Translations under genes and position numbers: made by a program
Source of the DNA: Streptomyces sp. NBC_00344
GTDB taxonomy: Bacteria; Actinomycetota; Actinomycetes; Streptomycetales; Streptomycetaceae
Assembly (NCBI RefSeq): GCF_036088315.1
Contig: NZ_CP107996.1
Span: 5,415,501-5,479,500, forward strand
Direction of reading: 5' to 3'
DNA length: 64,000 nt
In this document: positions 57,293-64,000 of the stretch, one piece after another
Numbering within the stretch: position 1 is the first letter of the stretch
Layout of the letters: each line of letters starts with the position of its first letter
The notes under the pieces: generated by a model
Told to the model about the DNA's origin: nothing
Databases searched by the model: none
What the model saw: only the letters and a program-made list of their open reading frames with translations

Positions 57293-58291
57293 TCAGCGCC
57301 CGGGCAGCACCACGATTTTCCGTCCGAGACCGGACGCGAAGCGTTCCAGCGCATCCGGGTAGCTCTCCAGGGACAGCCGGTCGCTGATGAAGATCTCCGG
57401 ATCGAGGACCCCCGCGGCGAACAACTCGGCAGCCCTCTCGTAACTGTGCAGCACCGCCATGGAGCCGGTGATGGTGATCTCCTGGTTGTAGATCCGGTAC
57501 GGGTCGATGGTCGCCCGGGTCGCATAGTCCGCGACGCCGAACTGCAGATACGTCCCGGCCTTGGCCACCCGCCCCAGCCCGTCCTGGATGGCCGCCGCGT
57601 TTCCGGTGGCGTCGATGACGACGTCCCAGCCCCGCGGTGCACGGCCCAGCTCGTCGGCGGCTCGGGCCGCCGACGAGCAGCCGAGCCCGCGGGCGGTGGC
57701 CAGCCGCTCCTCGTTGATGTCGACGACATCGACGCTCGCCGCCCCGGTCCGCTTCGCCAGCTCCAGCATCATCAGGCCCATCGTCCCGGAGCCGTAGATC
57801 AGCACATGCGAGCCGAGCCTGCTGTTCAGGACGTCATAGCCGCGTACCGCGCAGGAGAGCGGTTCGATCAGCGCCGCGTCCTCGGTCCGCACGTGGTCGG
57901 GCAGCCTGACGCAGTTGGCGGCAGGCGCCACCGCGTACTCGGCGGCGCCGCCCGCTGTGGTCACCCCGATCGCCGCCCACCTCTCGCACATGTTGTTGTG
58001 ACCGAGGCGGCAGTAGCGGCACTCGAAGCAGTACAAGGAGGGGTCGACGGCCACCCGGTCCCCGGCCGCCAGCGATGTCACGTCGCTGCCGAGCGCCACG
58101 ACGGTGCCGGCGAACTCATGGCCGGGTACCACCGGCAGGGTGGGAGCGAACTCGCCCTGCAGGATGTGCAGGTCGGTACCGCACAGTCCGCAGGCGGCCA
58201 CTTCGACGATCACGTCCCGCGGCCCTGGAGTGGGGTCGGGCACCTCCCCGTATCCGACCTTGCCGACGGATTCGATGATGGCGGCCTTCAT
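57293..58291 (-). CDS. Zinc-dependent alcohol dehydrogenase, sorbitol dehydrogenase type
   Basis: A 332-residue medium-chain dehydrogenase. The catalytic zinc site is in GLCGTDLHI and PGHEFAGTV. The structural zinc cysteines are in CFECRYCRLGHNNMC. The Rossmann motif is YGSGTMGLMMLELAKRTGA, with VVDINEERL after it. It should oxidise a sugar alcohol (sorbitol, xylitol or similar) with NAD. It is the last gene of the DeoR-binding protein-permease-permease-dehydrogenase operon and overlaps the permease stop (ATGA), so it probably acts on the imported polyol. Confidence 0.9.
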   Translation of the reverse strand: MKAAIIESVGKVGYGEVPDPTPGPRDVIVEVAACGLCGTDLHILQGEFAPTLPVVPGHEFAGTVVALGSDVTSLAAGDRVAVDPSLYCFECRYCRLGHNNMCERWAAIGVTTAGGAAEYAVAPAANCVRLPDHVRTEDAALIEPLSCAVRGYDVLNSRLGSHVLIYGSGTMGLMMLELAKRTGAASVDVVDINEERLATARGLGCSSAARAADELGRAPRGWDVVIDATGNAAAIQDGLGRVAKAGTYLQFGVADYATRATIDPYRIYNQEITITGSMAVLHSYERAAELFAAGVLDPEIFISDRLSLESYPDALERFASGLGRKIVVLPGR

Positions 58292-59184
58292 TTCACGGCT
58301 CCCAGCGAAAGGCCCTGGACCAGTTTGTCCTGGGCGGCGAACCCCGCGGCGAGCACCGGCAGGGAGATGACGAGCGACGCGGCGCACACCTTGGCCAGGA
58401 ACAGGCCCTGGCTGGTGATGAAGCCGGTCAGGAAGACGGGCGCTGTCTGGGCGACCACACCGGTCAGTACCCGTGCGAAGAGCAGCTCGTTCCAGCTGAA
58501 GATGAAGCAGATCAGTGCGGTGGCGGCGATACCGGGCGCGGAGATCGGGGCGACGATCCGGGTCAGGATCACCGGCAGCCGGGCTCCGTCGACCCGGGCG
58601 GCCTCGATGATGGCCACCGGCACCTCCGCCAGGAAGGACTGCATCATCCACACCGCGATCGGAAGGTTCATCGAGGTGTAGAGGATGACCAGCATCCAGA
58701 TGTTGTCGAGCATCCCGGTGTTCTTCGCGAACAGATAGACCGGCAGCAGCCCGGCGACCACCGGCAGCATCTTCGTGGAGAGGAAGAAGAACAGGACGTC
58801 GGTCCACTTCTTCACCGGCCGGATGGAGAGTGCGTACGCGGCGGGCATCGCCAGCATCAGGACGCACAGGGTGGACACCACCGACGCCACGGCCGAGTTG
58901 ATCAGCGCCGGCCAGGGGCCGGCGCCTCCGCCCGCGCCGAAGAAGTCGCGGTAGCCGTCGAGGGTGAGGGAGGCGAGCAGCGACGGCGGGTTGGTGGCGG
59001 CGTCCGTCTCCGCGTGGAAGGAGGTCAGCGCCATCCAGGCGATGGGCAGAAAGAAGAGGATCCCCGCGAGCCAGGCGGCGAGTCCGAGCGCAGCGCCCTT
59101 TCTGCGCGCGGTGCGCCCGGTGTCGGGAGGTGCGCCGGCGGAAGAACCGGTGGATGTCGCGGCAGGTGTGTCGAGGGACGTCAT
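58288..59184 (-). CDS. Sugar ABC transporter permease (MalG type)
   Basis: A 298-residue inner-membrane permease with six helices. The EAA loop is EVPVAIIEAARVDGARLPVILTRIVAPI before the last two helices. LFFLPIAWMALTSFHAETDAA opens the protein after a Ser/Thr/Ala-rich tail. It is the second permease of the system and overlaps both neighbours by four bases. A SmoG-like role in polyol import is inferred from the dehydrogenase that follows. Confidence 0.92.
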   Translation of the reverse strand: MTSLDTPAATSTGSSAGAPPDTGRTARRKGAALGLAAWLAGILFFLPIAWMALTSFHAETDAATNPPSLLASLTLDGYRDFFGAGGGAGPWPALINSAVASVVSTLCVLMLAMPAAYALSIRPVKKWTDVLFFFLSTKMLPVVAGLLPVYLFAKNTGMLDNIWMLVILYTSMNLPIAVWMMQSFLAEVPVAIIEAARVDGARLPVILTRIVAPISAPGIAATALICFIFSWNELLFARVLTGVVAQTAPVFLTGFITSQGLFLAKVCAASLVISLPVLAAGFAAQDKLVQGLSLGAVK

Positions 59185-60116
59185 GCCCGGGATGCCTCCT
59201 CGTTGAAGAGGGACGAGACCACGCGGAGCGCGAAGGTCGCGATGATGATCGTGCCGATGACCACCAGCACACCCGCGGCGGAGGCGAGTCCGTTCTCATG
59301 TGCCTGGTAGAAGGCCTGATAGACGGTGTACGGGAGGTTCGCGGTGCCCAGGCCGCCCGATGTGATGGTGAAGACCGCGTCGAAGTTCTGCACGATGTAG
59401 ATGGAGCCGAGCAGTGCACCGAGCTCGAGATAGCGCCGCAGATGAGGAAGCGTCAGGTAGCGGAAGACCTGCCAGCCGCCGGCCCCGTCGATCCTGGCCG
59501 CCTCGATCAGCTCGGGCGAGCGGCTCTGCAGACCGGCGAGCAGGATGAGCATCATGAACGGTGTCCACTGCCAGACGAGCGATGCCTCCACCGCGAGCAG
59601 CGGCGTGTTGGAGACCCAGTCGGGCTGCGGCGCGCCGTTGCCACCCACCCAGTGCAGCAGTCCGTTGAAGAGCCCGTACTCCGGGTTGTACAGCACATGC
59701 TTCCAGAGCAGCGCCGCCGCGACCGGGACCACCAGGAACGGTGCGATCAGGAGCGTGCGGACGAATCCGCGCCCCTTGAACCTGCGGTCCAGGAGCAGGG
59801 CCAGGATCAGCCCGATGACCAGGCTGACGAGTACCACCGTCACGGTCAGCAGCACGGTGGTGAAGACCGACTTGCGAAGGGCCGGATCGGTGAGGACGTC
59901 GGAGTAGTTGGCGAAACCGGTGAAGTGCCGCGCCTTGGGATAGAGCGCGTTCCAGTCGAAGAAGGAGATCACCACCGTTGCCACGAAGGGCAGCTGGGTG
60001 ACCACGATCATGAAGAGCAGAGCGGGGAGCAGCGGGGCCCGGGTGGCCCAGGCGCGCAGCCGGCCGCCTGGCGGGGGTGCGAGGGCGGGCAGGGTCGGAG
60101 CGGCGGTTGCAGTCAT
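59181..60116 (-). CDS. Sugar ABC transporter permease (MalF type)
   Basis: A 311-residue permease with six helices (first ALLFMIVVTQLPFVATVVISFF) and the EAA loop SRSPELIEAARIDGAGGWQVFRYLTLP. It starts at ATG 60116, overlapping the stop of the binding-protein gene (ATGA); the longer upstream reading is a shadow. No ATPase gene is in the operon, so a shared ATPase such as MsiK probably drives it. Confidence 0.92.
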   Translation of the reverse strand: MTATAAPTLPALAPPPGGRLRAWATRAPLLPALLFMIVVTQLPFVATVVISFFDWNALYPKARHFTGFANYSDVLTDPALRKSVFTTVLLTVTVVLVSLVIGLILALLLDRRFKGRGFVRTLLIAPFLVVPVAAALLWKHVLYNPEYGLFNGLLHWVGGNGAPQPDWVSNTPLLAVEASLVWQWTPFMMLILLAGLQSRSPELIEAARIDGAGGWQVFRYLTLPHLRRYLELGALLGSIYIVQNFDAVFTITSGGLGTANLPYTVYQAFYQAHENGLASAAGVLVVIGTIIIATFALRVVSSLFNEEASRA

Positions 60117-61483
60117 CGTCCCTCGTACTCCTTCGCGATCTTCGAGGCGAGCCGCTGGGATGCCTTGATGGCGGAATCCACCGACTGGCGTCCGGCGATG
60201 GCCGCGCTGATCTCCTGGGAGACCTTGGTCCCGAGATCGGTGAACTCGGGAATACCGACGAACTGAATACCGGGCGCCGGCCTCGCCTGCACCCCGGGAT
60301 CGCTCGGCCTGGCGCTCTTGATGGCATTGAGCGTGGTGTCCGCGAAGGCCGCGGACACCTTGCGGTACGAGGGGTTGGCGTAGGTGGAGGCGCGCTTGCC
60401 TGCCGGGGCGTCGGACCAGCCGGACTTCCTGCCGACGAGTTCCTCGTACTTCTTGCTCGACGCCCAGGAGATGAACTTCCACGCCTTGTCCGGGTTGTGG
60501 GACGTCTTCTGGATGCCCCAGGCCCAGGTGTAGAGCCAGCCGGAGCTCCTGGTCTTCTCCACCGGCGCGGGTACGTAGCCGATCTTGCCCTTGACCGGGG
60601 ACGAAGCCGATTCCAGCGATCCGGCGGCGGATGTCGCGTCGTACCACATCGCGGTCTTGGACTGGGTGAGGTCATTGAGGCACTCGGCGAATCCGGACTG
60701 CGCGGCCCCCGACTCACCGTGATTGCGTACCAGTTGCACATAGAAGTCGACGGCCTGCTTGAAGGCGGGGGAGTCCACACGTGCCTTCCAGTTCTTGTCG
60801 AACCAGGTGCCGCCAAAGGTGTTGACGACCGTGGTCAACGGGGCGGCCAGTTCGCCCCAGCCGGGCAGACCGCGCAGACAGATGCCCTTCATTCCCGGCT
60901 TCGCGCCGTCCGCCCTGGCGGCGAGGTCGGCGATCTGCTGCCAGGTGGGGCGGGCCGGCATCTTCAGATGCTTCTTCGCGAAGACGTCCTTGCGGTACAT
61001 CAGGAAGGAGGACTCGCCGTAGAAGGGCTCGCCGTAGAGCTTCTTGTCGTCGCCTGTGAGGGACTGGCGCAGCGCGGGAAGGATGTCCTGCTGGTCGAAC
61101 GCCTTGTCGCCTGCCGCGTAACCGCCGATCTCGTGCAGCCAGCCGTTCCTGGCGTAGATGGGTATCTCGTAGTTGCTCAGGGTCGCGACGTCGTACTGCC
61201 CGGCCTGGTTGGCGAAGTCCTGGCTGATCTTGTCGCGCACATCGTTCTCGGGCAGCACGGTGAAGTTCACCTTGATGCCGGTCTCCCGGGTGAAGTGGGC
61301 GGCGGTGAGCTTCTGCAACTCCGTCATCTGCGGGTTGTTGACCATCAGGACGTTGATCGAGTTCCCGCCCGATCCGTTTCCTCCGGCACCGGTCCAGCAA
61401 CCGGAGAGCAGACTGGTGAGCAGGACCCCCGCGGCGGCCTGCACGAGCACGGTGCGTGGCCTCCGTCGGCTCTGACGTGGCAT
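60113..61483 (-). CDS. Sugar ABC transporter substrate-binding lipoprotein
   Basis: A 456-residue solute-binding protein. The signal ends in lipobox LLSGC with Cys29. The mature part has the family-1 binding-protein layout: NPQMTELQKLTAAHFTRETGIKVNFTVLPEND, YDVATLSNYEIPIYARNGWLHEI and TAMWYDATSAAGSLE. It resembles SmoE-type polyol-binding proteins. ATG 61483 follows GAGGAG at seven bases. It comes after the DeoR gene by 24 bases. Confidence 0.93.
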   Translation of the reverse strand: MPRQSRRRPRTVLVQAAAGVLLTSLLSGCWTGAGGNGSGGNSINVLMVNNPQMTELQKLTAAHFTRETGIKVNFTVLPENDVRDKISQDFANQAGQYDVATLSNYEIPIYARNGWLHEIGGYAAGDKAFDQQDILPALRQSLTGDDKKLYGEPFYGESSFLMYRKDVFAKKHLKMPARPTWQQIADLAARADGAKPGMKGICLRGLPGWGELAAPLTTVVNTFGGTWFDKNWKARVDSPAFKQAVDFYVQLVRNHGESGAAQSGFAECLNDLTQSKTAMWYDATSAAGSLESASSPVKGKIGYVPAPVEKTRSSGWLYTWAWGIQKTSHNPDKAWKFISWASSKKYEELVGRKSGWSDAPAGKRASTYANPSYRKVSAAFADTTLNAIKSARPSDPGVQARPAPGIQFVGIPEFTDLGTKVSQEISAAIAGRQSVDSAIKASQRLASKIAKEYEGR

Positions 61484-61507
61484 GGAATGCTCCTCGGGTG
61501 GTCGGGC

Positions 61508-62275
61508 TCAGACGCGGATGACCTGCGGGCCCAGCAGGGAGTAGCGGTGTGCCTCCGACGAGGGAAGCAGCGTGCTGGTGACGATCGACTCGAAGTCGGT
61601 GACCTCGGCGAACCGGCAGAAGCTGGCGGCGCCGAACTTGGTGTGATTGCCCACGAACACCCGGCGCCTGGCGGCTCTGACGGCCTGTGCCTTGACCTCG
61701 CCGACCGCCGGGTCGGGGGTGGTGAGTCCGTGTTCGCGGGAGATGCCGTTGGCACCGATGAACGCCAGATCGATGACGAAGCCGGACAGCATCCGGGTCG
61801 CCCAGTGATCGACGGTGGCCATGGTGCCGGACCGCAGCCGGCCGCCGAGGAGCAAGACCGATGTCTTCTCGGCGGCGGCCAGTGCACTCGCCGTCTGCAG
61901 CGATGCGGTGACCACCGTGAGCGGACGGTCGTGCGGCAGCGCCTCGGCGATCAGCTGAGGGGTGAACCCCTCGTCGACGAAGACCGTTTCCGCGTCACCG
62001 ACCAGCTGGGCAGCGGCCGCGGCGATCCGGCGTTTCTCGGGGACGTGCATGGTGGTGCGGAAGTCGAGCGTCGTCTCGAAACCGGCGCTCTCGACCGGGT
62101 AGGCCCCGCCGTGCGTACGCCGGACCAGACCGTGGTCCTCCAGCGCCCGCAGGTCTCGGCGTACGGTCTCCTTGGCGACGCCGAGCTGCGCGGACAGCTC
62201 CGCGACATCGACCGAACCCGACCGTCTGGCGGCCAGGACGATCTCCCGCTGTCGTTGCTCCGCGCTCACTGCCAC
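61508..62275 (-). CDS. DeoR/GlpR family sugar-sensing repressor
   Basis: A 255-residue DeoR regulator. The N-terminal helix-turn-helix is VDVAELSAQLGVAKETVRRDLRALEDHGLVRRTHGGA, and the C-terminal sugar-phosphate domain has VFVDEGFTPQLIAEAL, VLLLGGRLR and DLAFIGANGISREHGLTTPD. Such proteins respond to phosphorylated sugars. It heads the transporter operon and probably autoregulates it. GTG 62275 has GGAGG four bases upstream; GTG 62269 is an alternative. Confidence 0.92.
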   Translation of the reverse strand: MAVSAEQRQREIVLAARRSGSVDVAELSAQLGVAKETVRRDLRALEDHGLVRRTHGGAYPVESAGFETTLDFRTTMHVPEKRRIAAAAAQLVGDAETVFVDEGFTPQLIAEALPHDRPLTVVTASLQTASALAAAEKTSVLLLGGRLRSGTMATVDHWATRMLSGFVIDLAFIGANGISREHGLTTPDPAVGEVKAQAVRAARRRVFVGNHTKFGAASFCRFAEVTDFESIVTSTLLPSSEAHRYSLLGPQVIRV

Positions 62276-62438
62276 GCGTCCTCCTCACCGTTCCCACGTG
62301 CTGTGGGGAGATGTCTACCGTCGGCTGCCTGGCGTGAACAGGGCAGGAACGGGCTCGGTCCTGCCCGTTTGTGCCCGCTTCCGCAGGGCGTCATGCGGGT
62401 ACGACCTGGGCGCCCCTGCCCGTCCGGGCATGACGAAG
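62276..62438. promoter_or_regulatory. Upstream region of the DeoR operon
   Basis: The stretch before DeoR must hold the operon promoter. It contains the small inverted repeat CCCAC-GTGCT-GTGGG (62293-62307), a weak candidate operator. I cannot point to clear -35/-10 boxes. Confidence 0.3.
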
Positions 62439-62462
62439 GCCCGTCCGGCGTACCGGACGGGC
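62439..62462 (-). terminator. Terminator after the uronate-dehydrogenase-like gene
   Basis: A perfect ten-bp stem (62439-62448 with 62453-62462) with a CGTA loop lies 71 bases past the minus-strand epimerase-family stop. Confidence 0.8.
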
Positions 62463-62532
62463 CCGTTCGGTGCCCGTATCCCTGCTCGTGAGGTGCTGGG
62501 GCGGCGCGCGGTGCCGCGCGCCGGGGTGTCTG

Positions 62533-63357
62533 TCAGTAGGGCCAGATGGGCGGGTCGGTGAGGAAGGGGCCGCCGACGTGCGACTGGGCGGGGTCGTCCG
62601 GGTCGAGTTCACCGTGCTCGGCGATGAGCTTCTCGGCGTACTGCTCCGAGTCGTCCTGCGGCTCGTAACCAAGTGCCCGCGCCGATGAGAGGTCCCACCA
62701 GAGCCTGGTGTTGGCGGACGAGCCGTAGACCACCGAGTGCCCGACATCATCGGCGGTGAGCGCCGCGTGGAAGAGACGCGCGCCGTCGCCGGGGCTCATC
62801 CAGACCGAGAGCATCCGTACCGAGGCCGGTTCCATGAAGCAGGAGCCGATCCTGACGGACACCGTCTCCTGGCCGAACTTGTCCCAGTAGAGCTGGGCCA
62901 GGTCCTCGCCGAAGCACTTCGAGAGGCCGTAGTAGGTGTCGGGACGGCGCGGGGTGTCGATCGGGATCAGCGCGTTGGAATCCAGCGGGACATCGCCCTC
63001 CGGGCTCGGGGTGTAGCCCACCGCGTGGTTGGAGGAGGCGAAGACGATCCGCTGGACACCCTCCTCGCGCGCCGCCTCGTAGAGGTTGTACGTGCCTTCG
63101 ATATTGGCCCGGAGGATTTTGTCGAAGGTTGATTCCAGGGAGATGCCGGCCAGGTGGATGATCGCATCGACGCCCCGCACAGCCTCCCGCAGCGCTTCCC
63201 TGTCGGCCAGATCCGCGGTGACGGCCGTCGGCTCGCCTTCGATCGGGATGACGTCGAACAGACGCAGCTCGTATCCGTACGCGGGCAGCAGCCCCCGCAT
63301 CAGGGTGCCGAGGCCTCCGGCGGCTCCGGTGAGCAGGATGGTGCGGGGAGCGGGCAT
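62533..63357 (-). CDS. NAD-dependent epimerase/dehydratase family protein, uronate dehydrogenase-like
   Basis: A 274-residue extended SDR. It has the coenzyme loop TGAAGGLG at residues 10-17, IIHLAGISLES, the segment FASSNHAVGY that I know from uronate dehydrogenases, and the catalytic YYGLSK. Uronate dehydrogenase oxidises galacturonate or glucuronate to the aldarolactone. The divergent gene for 5-dehydro-4-deoxyglucarate dehydratase, a later step of the same pathway, supports this. ATG 63357 is used; the longer reading enters the operator region. Confidence 0.8.
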   Translation of the reverse strand: MPAPRTILLTGAAGGLGTLMRGLLPAYGYELRLFDVIPIEGEPTAVTADLADREALREAVRGVDAIIHLAGISLESTFDKILRANIEGTYNLYEAAREEGVQRIVFASSNHAVGYTPSPEGDVPLDSNALIPIDTPRRPDTYYGLSKCFGEDLAQLYWDKFGQETVSVRIGSCFMEPASVRMLSVWMSPGDGARLFHAALTADDVGHSVVYGSSANTRLWWDLSSARALGYEPQDDSEQYAEKLIAEHGELDPDDPAQSHVGGPFLTDPPIWPY

Positions 63358-63395
63358 CGGCGGGTCTCTCCTCGATGGATCAGCAGATCGGATGC

Positions 63396-63426
63396 GTCCA
63401 TGGACAATATTCACATGCATGGACAA
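63396..63426. promoter_or_regulatory. Candidate operator repeats in the divergent uronate region
   Basis: GTCCATGGAC (63396-63405) is a perfect palindrome. CATGGACAA occurs at 63399-63407 and again at 63418-63426, 19 bases apart, about two helical turns. The GTCC...GGAC core resembles FadR-type GntR operators. No GntR gene is in the window. Confidence 0.45.
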
Positions 63427-63502
63427 CGTAAGGAGCCTCGCGAAGCCCCGTCAAGTGTCCTGCGGAGCGCCGGATTCCGCCTCCGTTCCGGTGTTTCTCG
63501 TC

Positions 63503-63531
63503 TTGACCGGCCCGTCCTGCTGGCCTAGCGT
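63503..63531 (+). promoter_or_regulatory. Promoter of the KDG dehydratase gene
   Basis: TTGACC (63503-63508) and TAGCGT (63526-63531), 17 bases apart, are close to the vegetative consensus. Just after the expected start, GTTC (63538-63541) and GAAC (63562-63565) arms flank an AT-rich stretch containing TGATCA, a possible operator in the leader. Confidence 0.6.
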
Positions 63532-63596
63532 GATGATGTTCAGAAATATAGACACTGATCAGAACTGTGCACAACTGGATGACTCAGGGAGCGCCC

Positions 63597-64000
63597 GTGT
63601 CCTCAGCCCCGCTCGCCGGCCGACTCGATGGCCTGCTGTTCTTCCCCGTAACCGCGTACGGGCCTGACGGTGCCATCGATCTCGACGCCTTCCGCGTACA
63701 TGTGCGCCGGGGCATCGACTCAGGCGCGGCTGCGGTCTTCGCCTGCTGTGGCACGGGTGAATTCCACGCTCTCGCACCGGAGGAGTTCGGCGCACTCGTC
63801 GCCGCCGCGGTCGAGGAGAGCGCGGGCCGGGTCCCGGTCGTCGCCGGCGCCGGGTACGGGACCGCGCTCGCCGTCCAGTACGCCAAGCTCGCCGAGGAGG
63901 CCGGCGCGGACGGGCTGCTCGCCATGCCGCCCTATCTCGTGGCCGCCGACCAGGACGGGCTGCTCCGCCACTACGCGGCGCTGGCCGCGGCCACCCCGCT
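63597..64000 (+). CDS. 5-dehydro-4-deoxyglucarate dehydratase (partial, cut by window end)
   Basis: The first 134 codons of a DapA-family aldolase/dehydratase. GRLDGLLFFPVTAYGPDGAIDLDAF and FACCGTGEFHALAPEEF are the pattern of 5-dehydro-4-deoxyglucarate (KDG) dehydratases, where the TT of DapA is changed to CG-T. The enzyme forms 2-oxoglutarate semialdehyde from D-glucarate breakdown. GTG 63597 follows a GGGAG ribosome site. The Schiff-base Lys lies beyond the window. It is divergent from the uronate-dehydrogenase-like gene. Confidence 0.85.
   Translation, partial: MSSAPLAGRLDGLLFFPVTAYGPDGAIDLDAFRVHVRRGIDSGAAAVFACCGTGEFHALAPEEFGALVAAAVEESAGRVPVVAGAGYGTALAVQYAKLAEEAGADGLLAMPPYLVAADQDGLLRHYAALAAATP

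Overview
The window is a stretch of chromosome from a Streptomyces or a very close relative. It is high in GC with a strong third-position GC bias. It carries whiA, opcA, an RbpA-family RNA polymerase-binding protein, a mycothiol-dependent-type enzyme, SufR, and GTG starts throughout. Its first two thirds follow the order uvrA ... uvrC-rapZ-yvcK-whiA-gap-pgk-tpiA-secG-(rbpA family)-pgi-pgl-opcA-zwf-tal-tkt-ctaB-ctaA-suf, which I know from Streptomyces core chromosomes. I see no phage, plasmid, insertion sequence, CRISPR, rRNA or tRNA.

Layout. (1) 1-8.4 kb: a TerC-type membrane protein behind a yybP-ykoY (Mn2+) riboswitch, a metallo-beta-lactamase-fold hydrolase, a maleylpyruvate-isomerase-type protein, uvrA with a Lys/Ala-rich tail, an alpha/beta hydrolase, a PfkB sugar kinase, an 18-bp tandem repeat and a Tat-exported Rieske lipoprotein. 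(2) 8.4-13.4 kb: uvrC and the overlapping rapZ-yvcK-whiA genes. (3) 13.4-26.4 kb: central carbon metabolism. gap-pgk-tpiA and pgi serve lower and upper glycolysis; tkt-tal-zwf-opcA-pgl, all on the minus strand, form a pentose-phosphate operon. secG and a second-type RbpA-family gene lie between. (4) 26.7-31 kb: heme O/heme A synthesis (ctaB, ctaA) and an ABC-2 exporter. (5) 31.1-37.7 kb: the Fe-S assembly operon sufR-B-D-(Rieske ferredoxin)-C-S-U-(DUF59), with a SufR-like operator at the first start codon.

(6) 37.8-57.3 kb is more accessory: secreted and membrane proteins, an SMR pump, an HxlR regulator fused to a peroxiredoxin, dapD facing a dapA homologue, a signal peptidase, an exported endonuclease/phosphatase-family protein, a PhoX-like phosphatase with a possible PHO box, a decayed DHA2-type MFS transporter beside an intact TetR gene, a second HxlR regulator divergent from an aminotransferase, and a double-domain TerD protein. 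(7) 57.3-64 kb: sugar catabolism. A DeoR regulator, a binding protein, two permeases and a zinc sorbitol-type dehydrogenase form one minus-strand operon. A uronate-dehydrogenase-like gene and, divergently, a 5-dehydro-4-deoxyglucarate dehydratase (cut by the window end) suggest hexuronate/aldarate use.

Many genes look leaderless: a TANNNT-type -10 hexamer lies 6-7 bases before the start codon, which also settles several starts. The most intriguing candidates for new biology are the HxlR-peroxiredoxin fusion with its palindromic upstream region, and a matching 17-bp 6-5-6 inverted repeat found beside both HxlR genes. All functions are inferred from reading the sequence; no database search was run.
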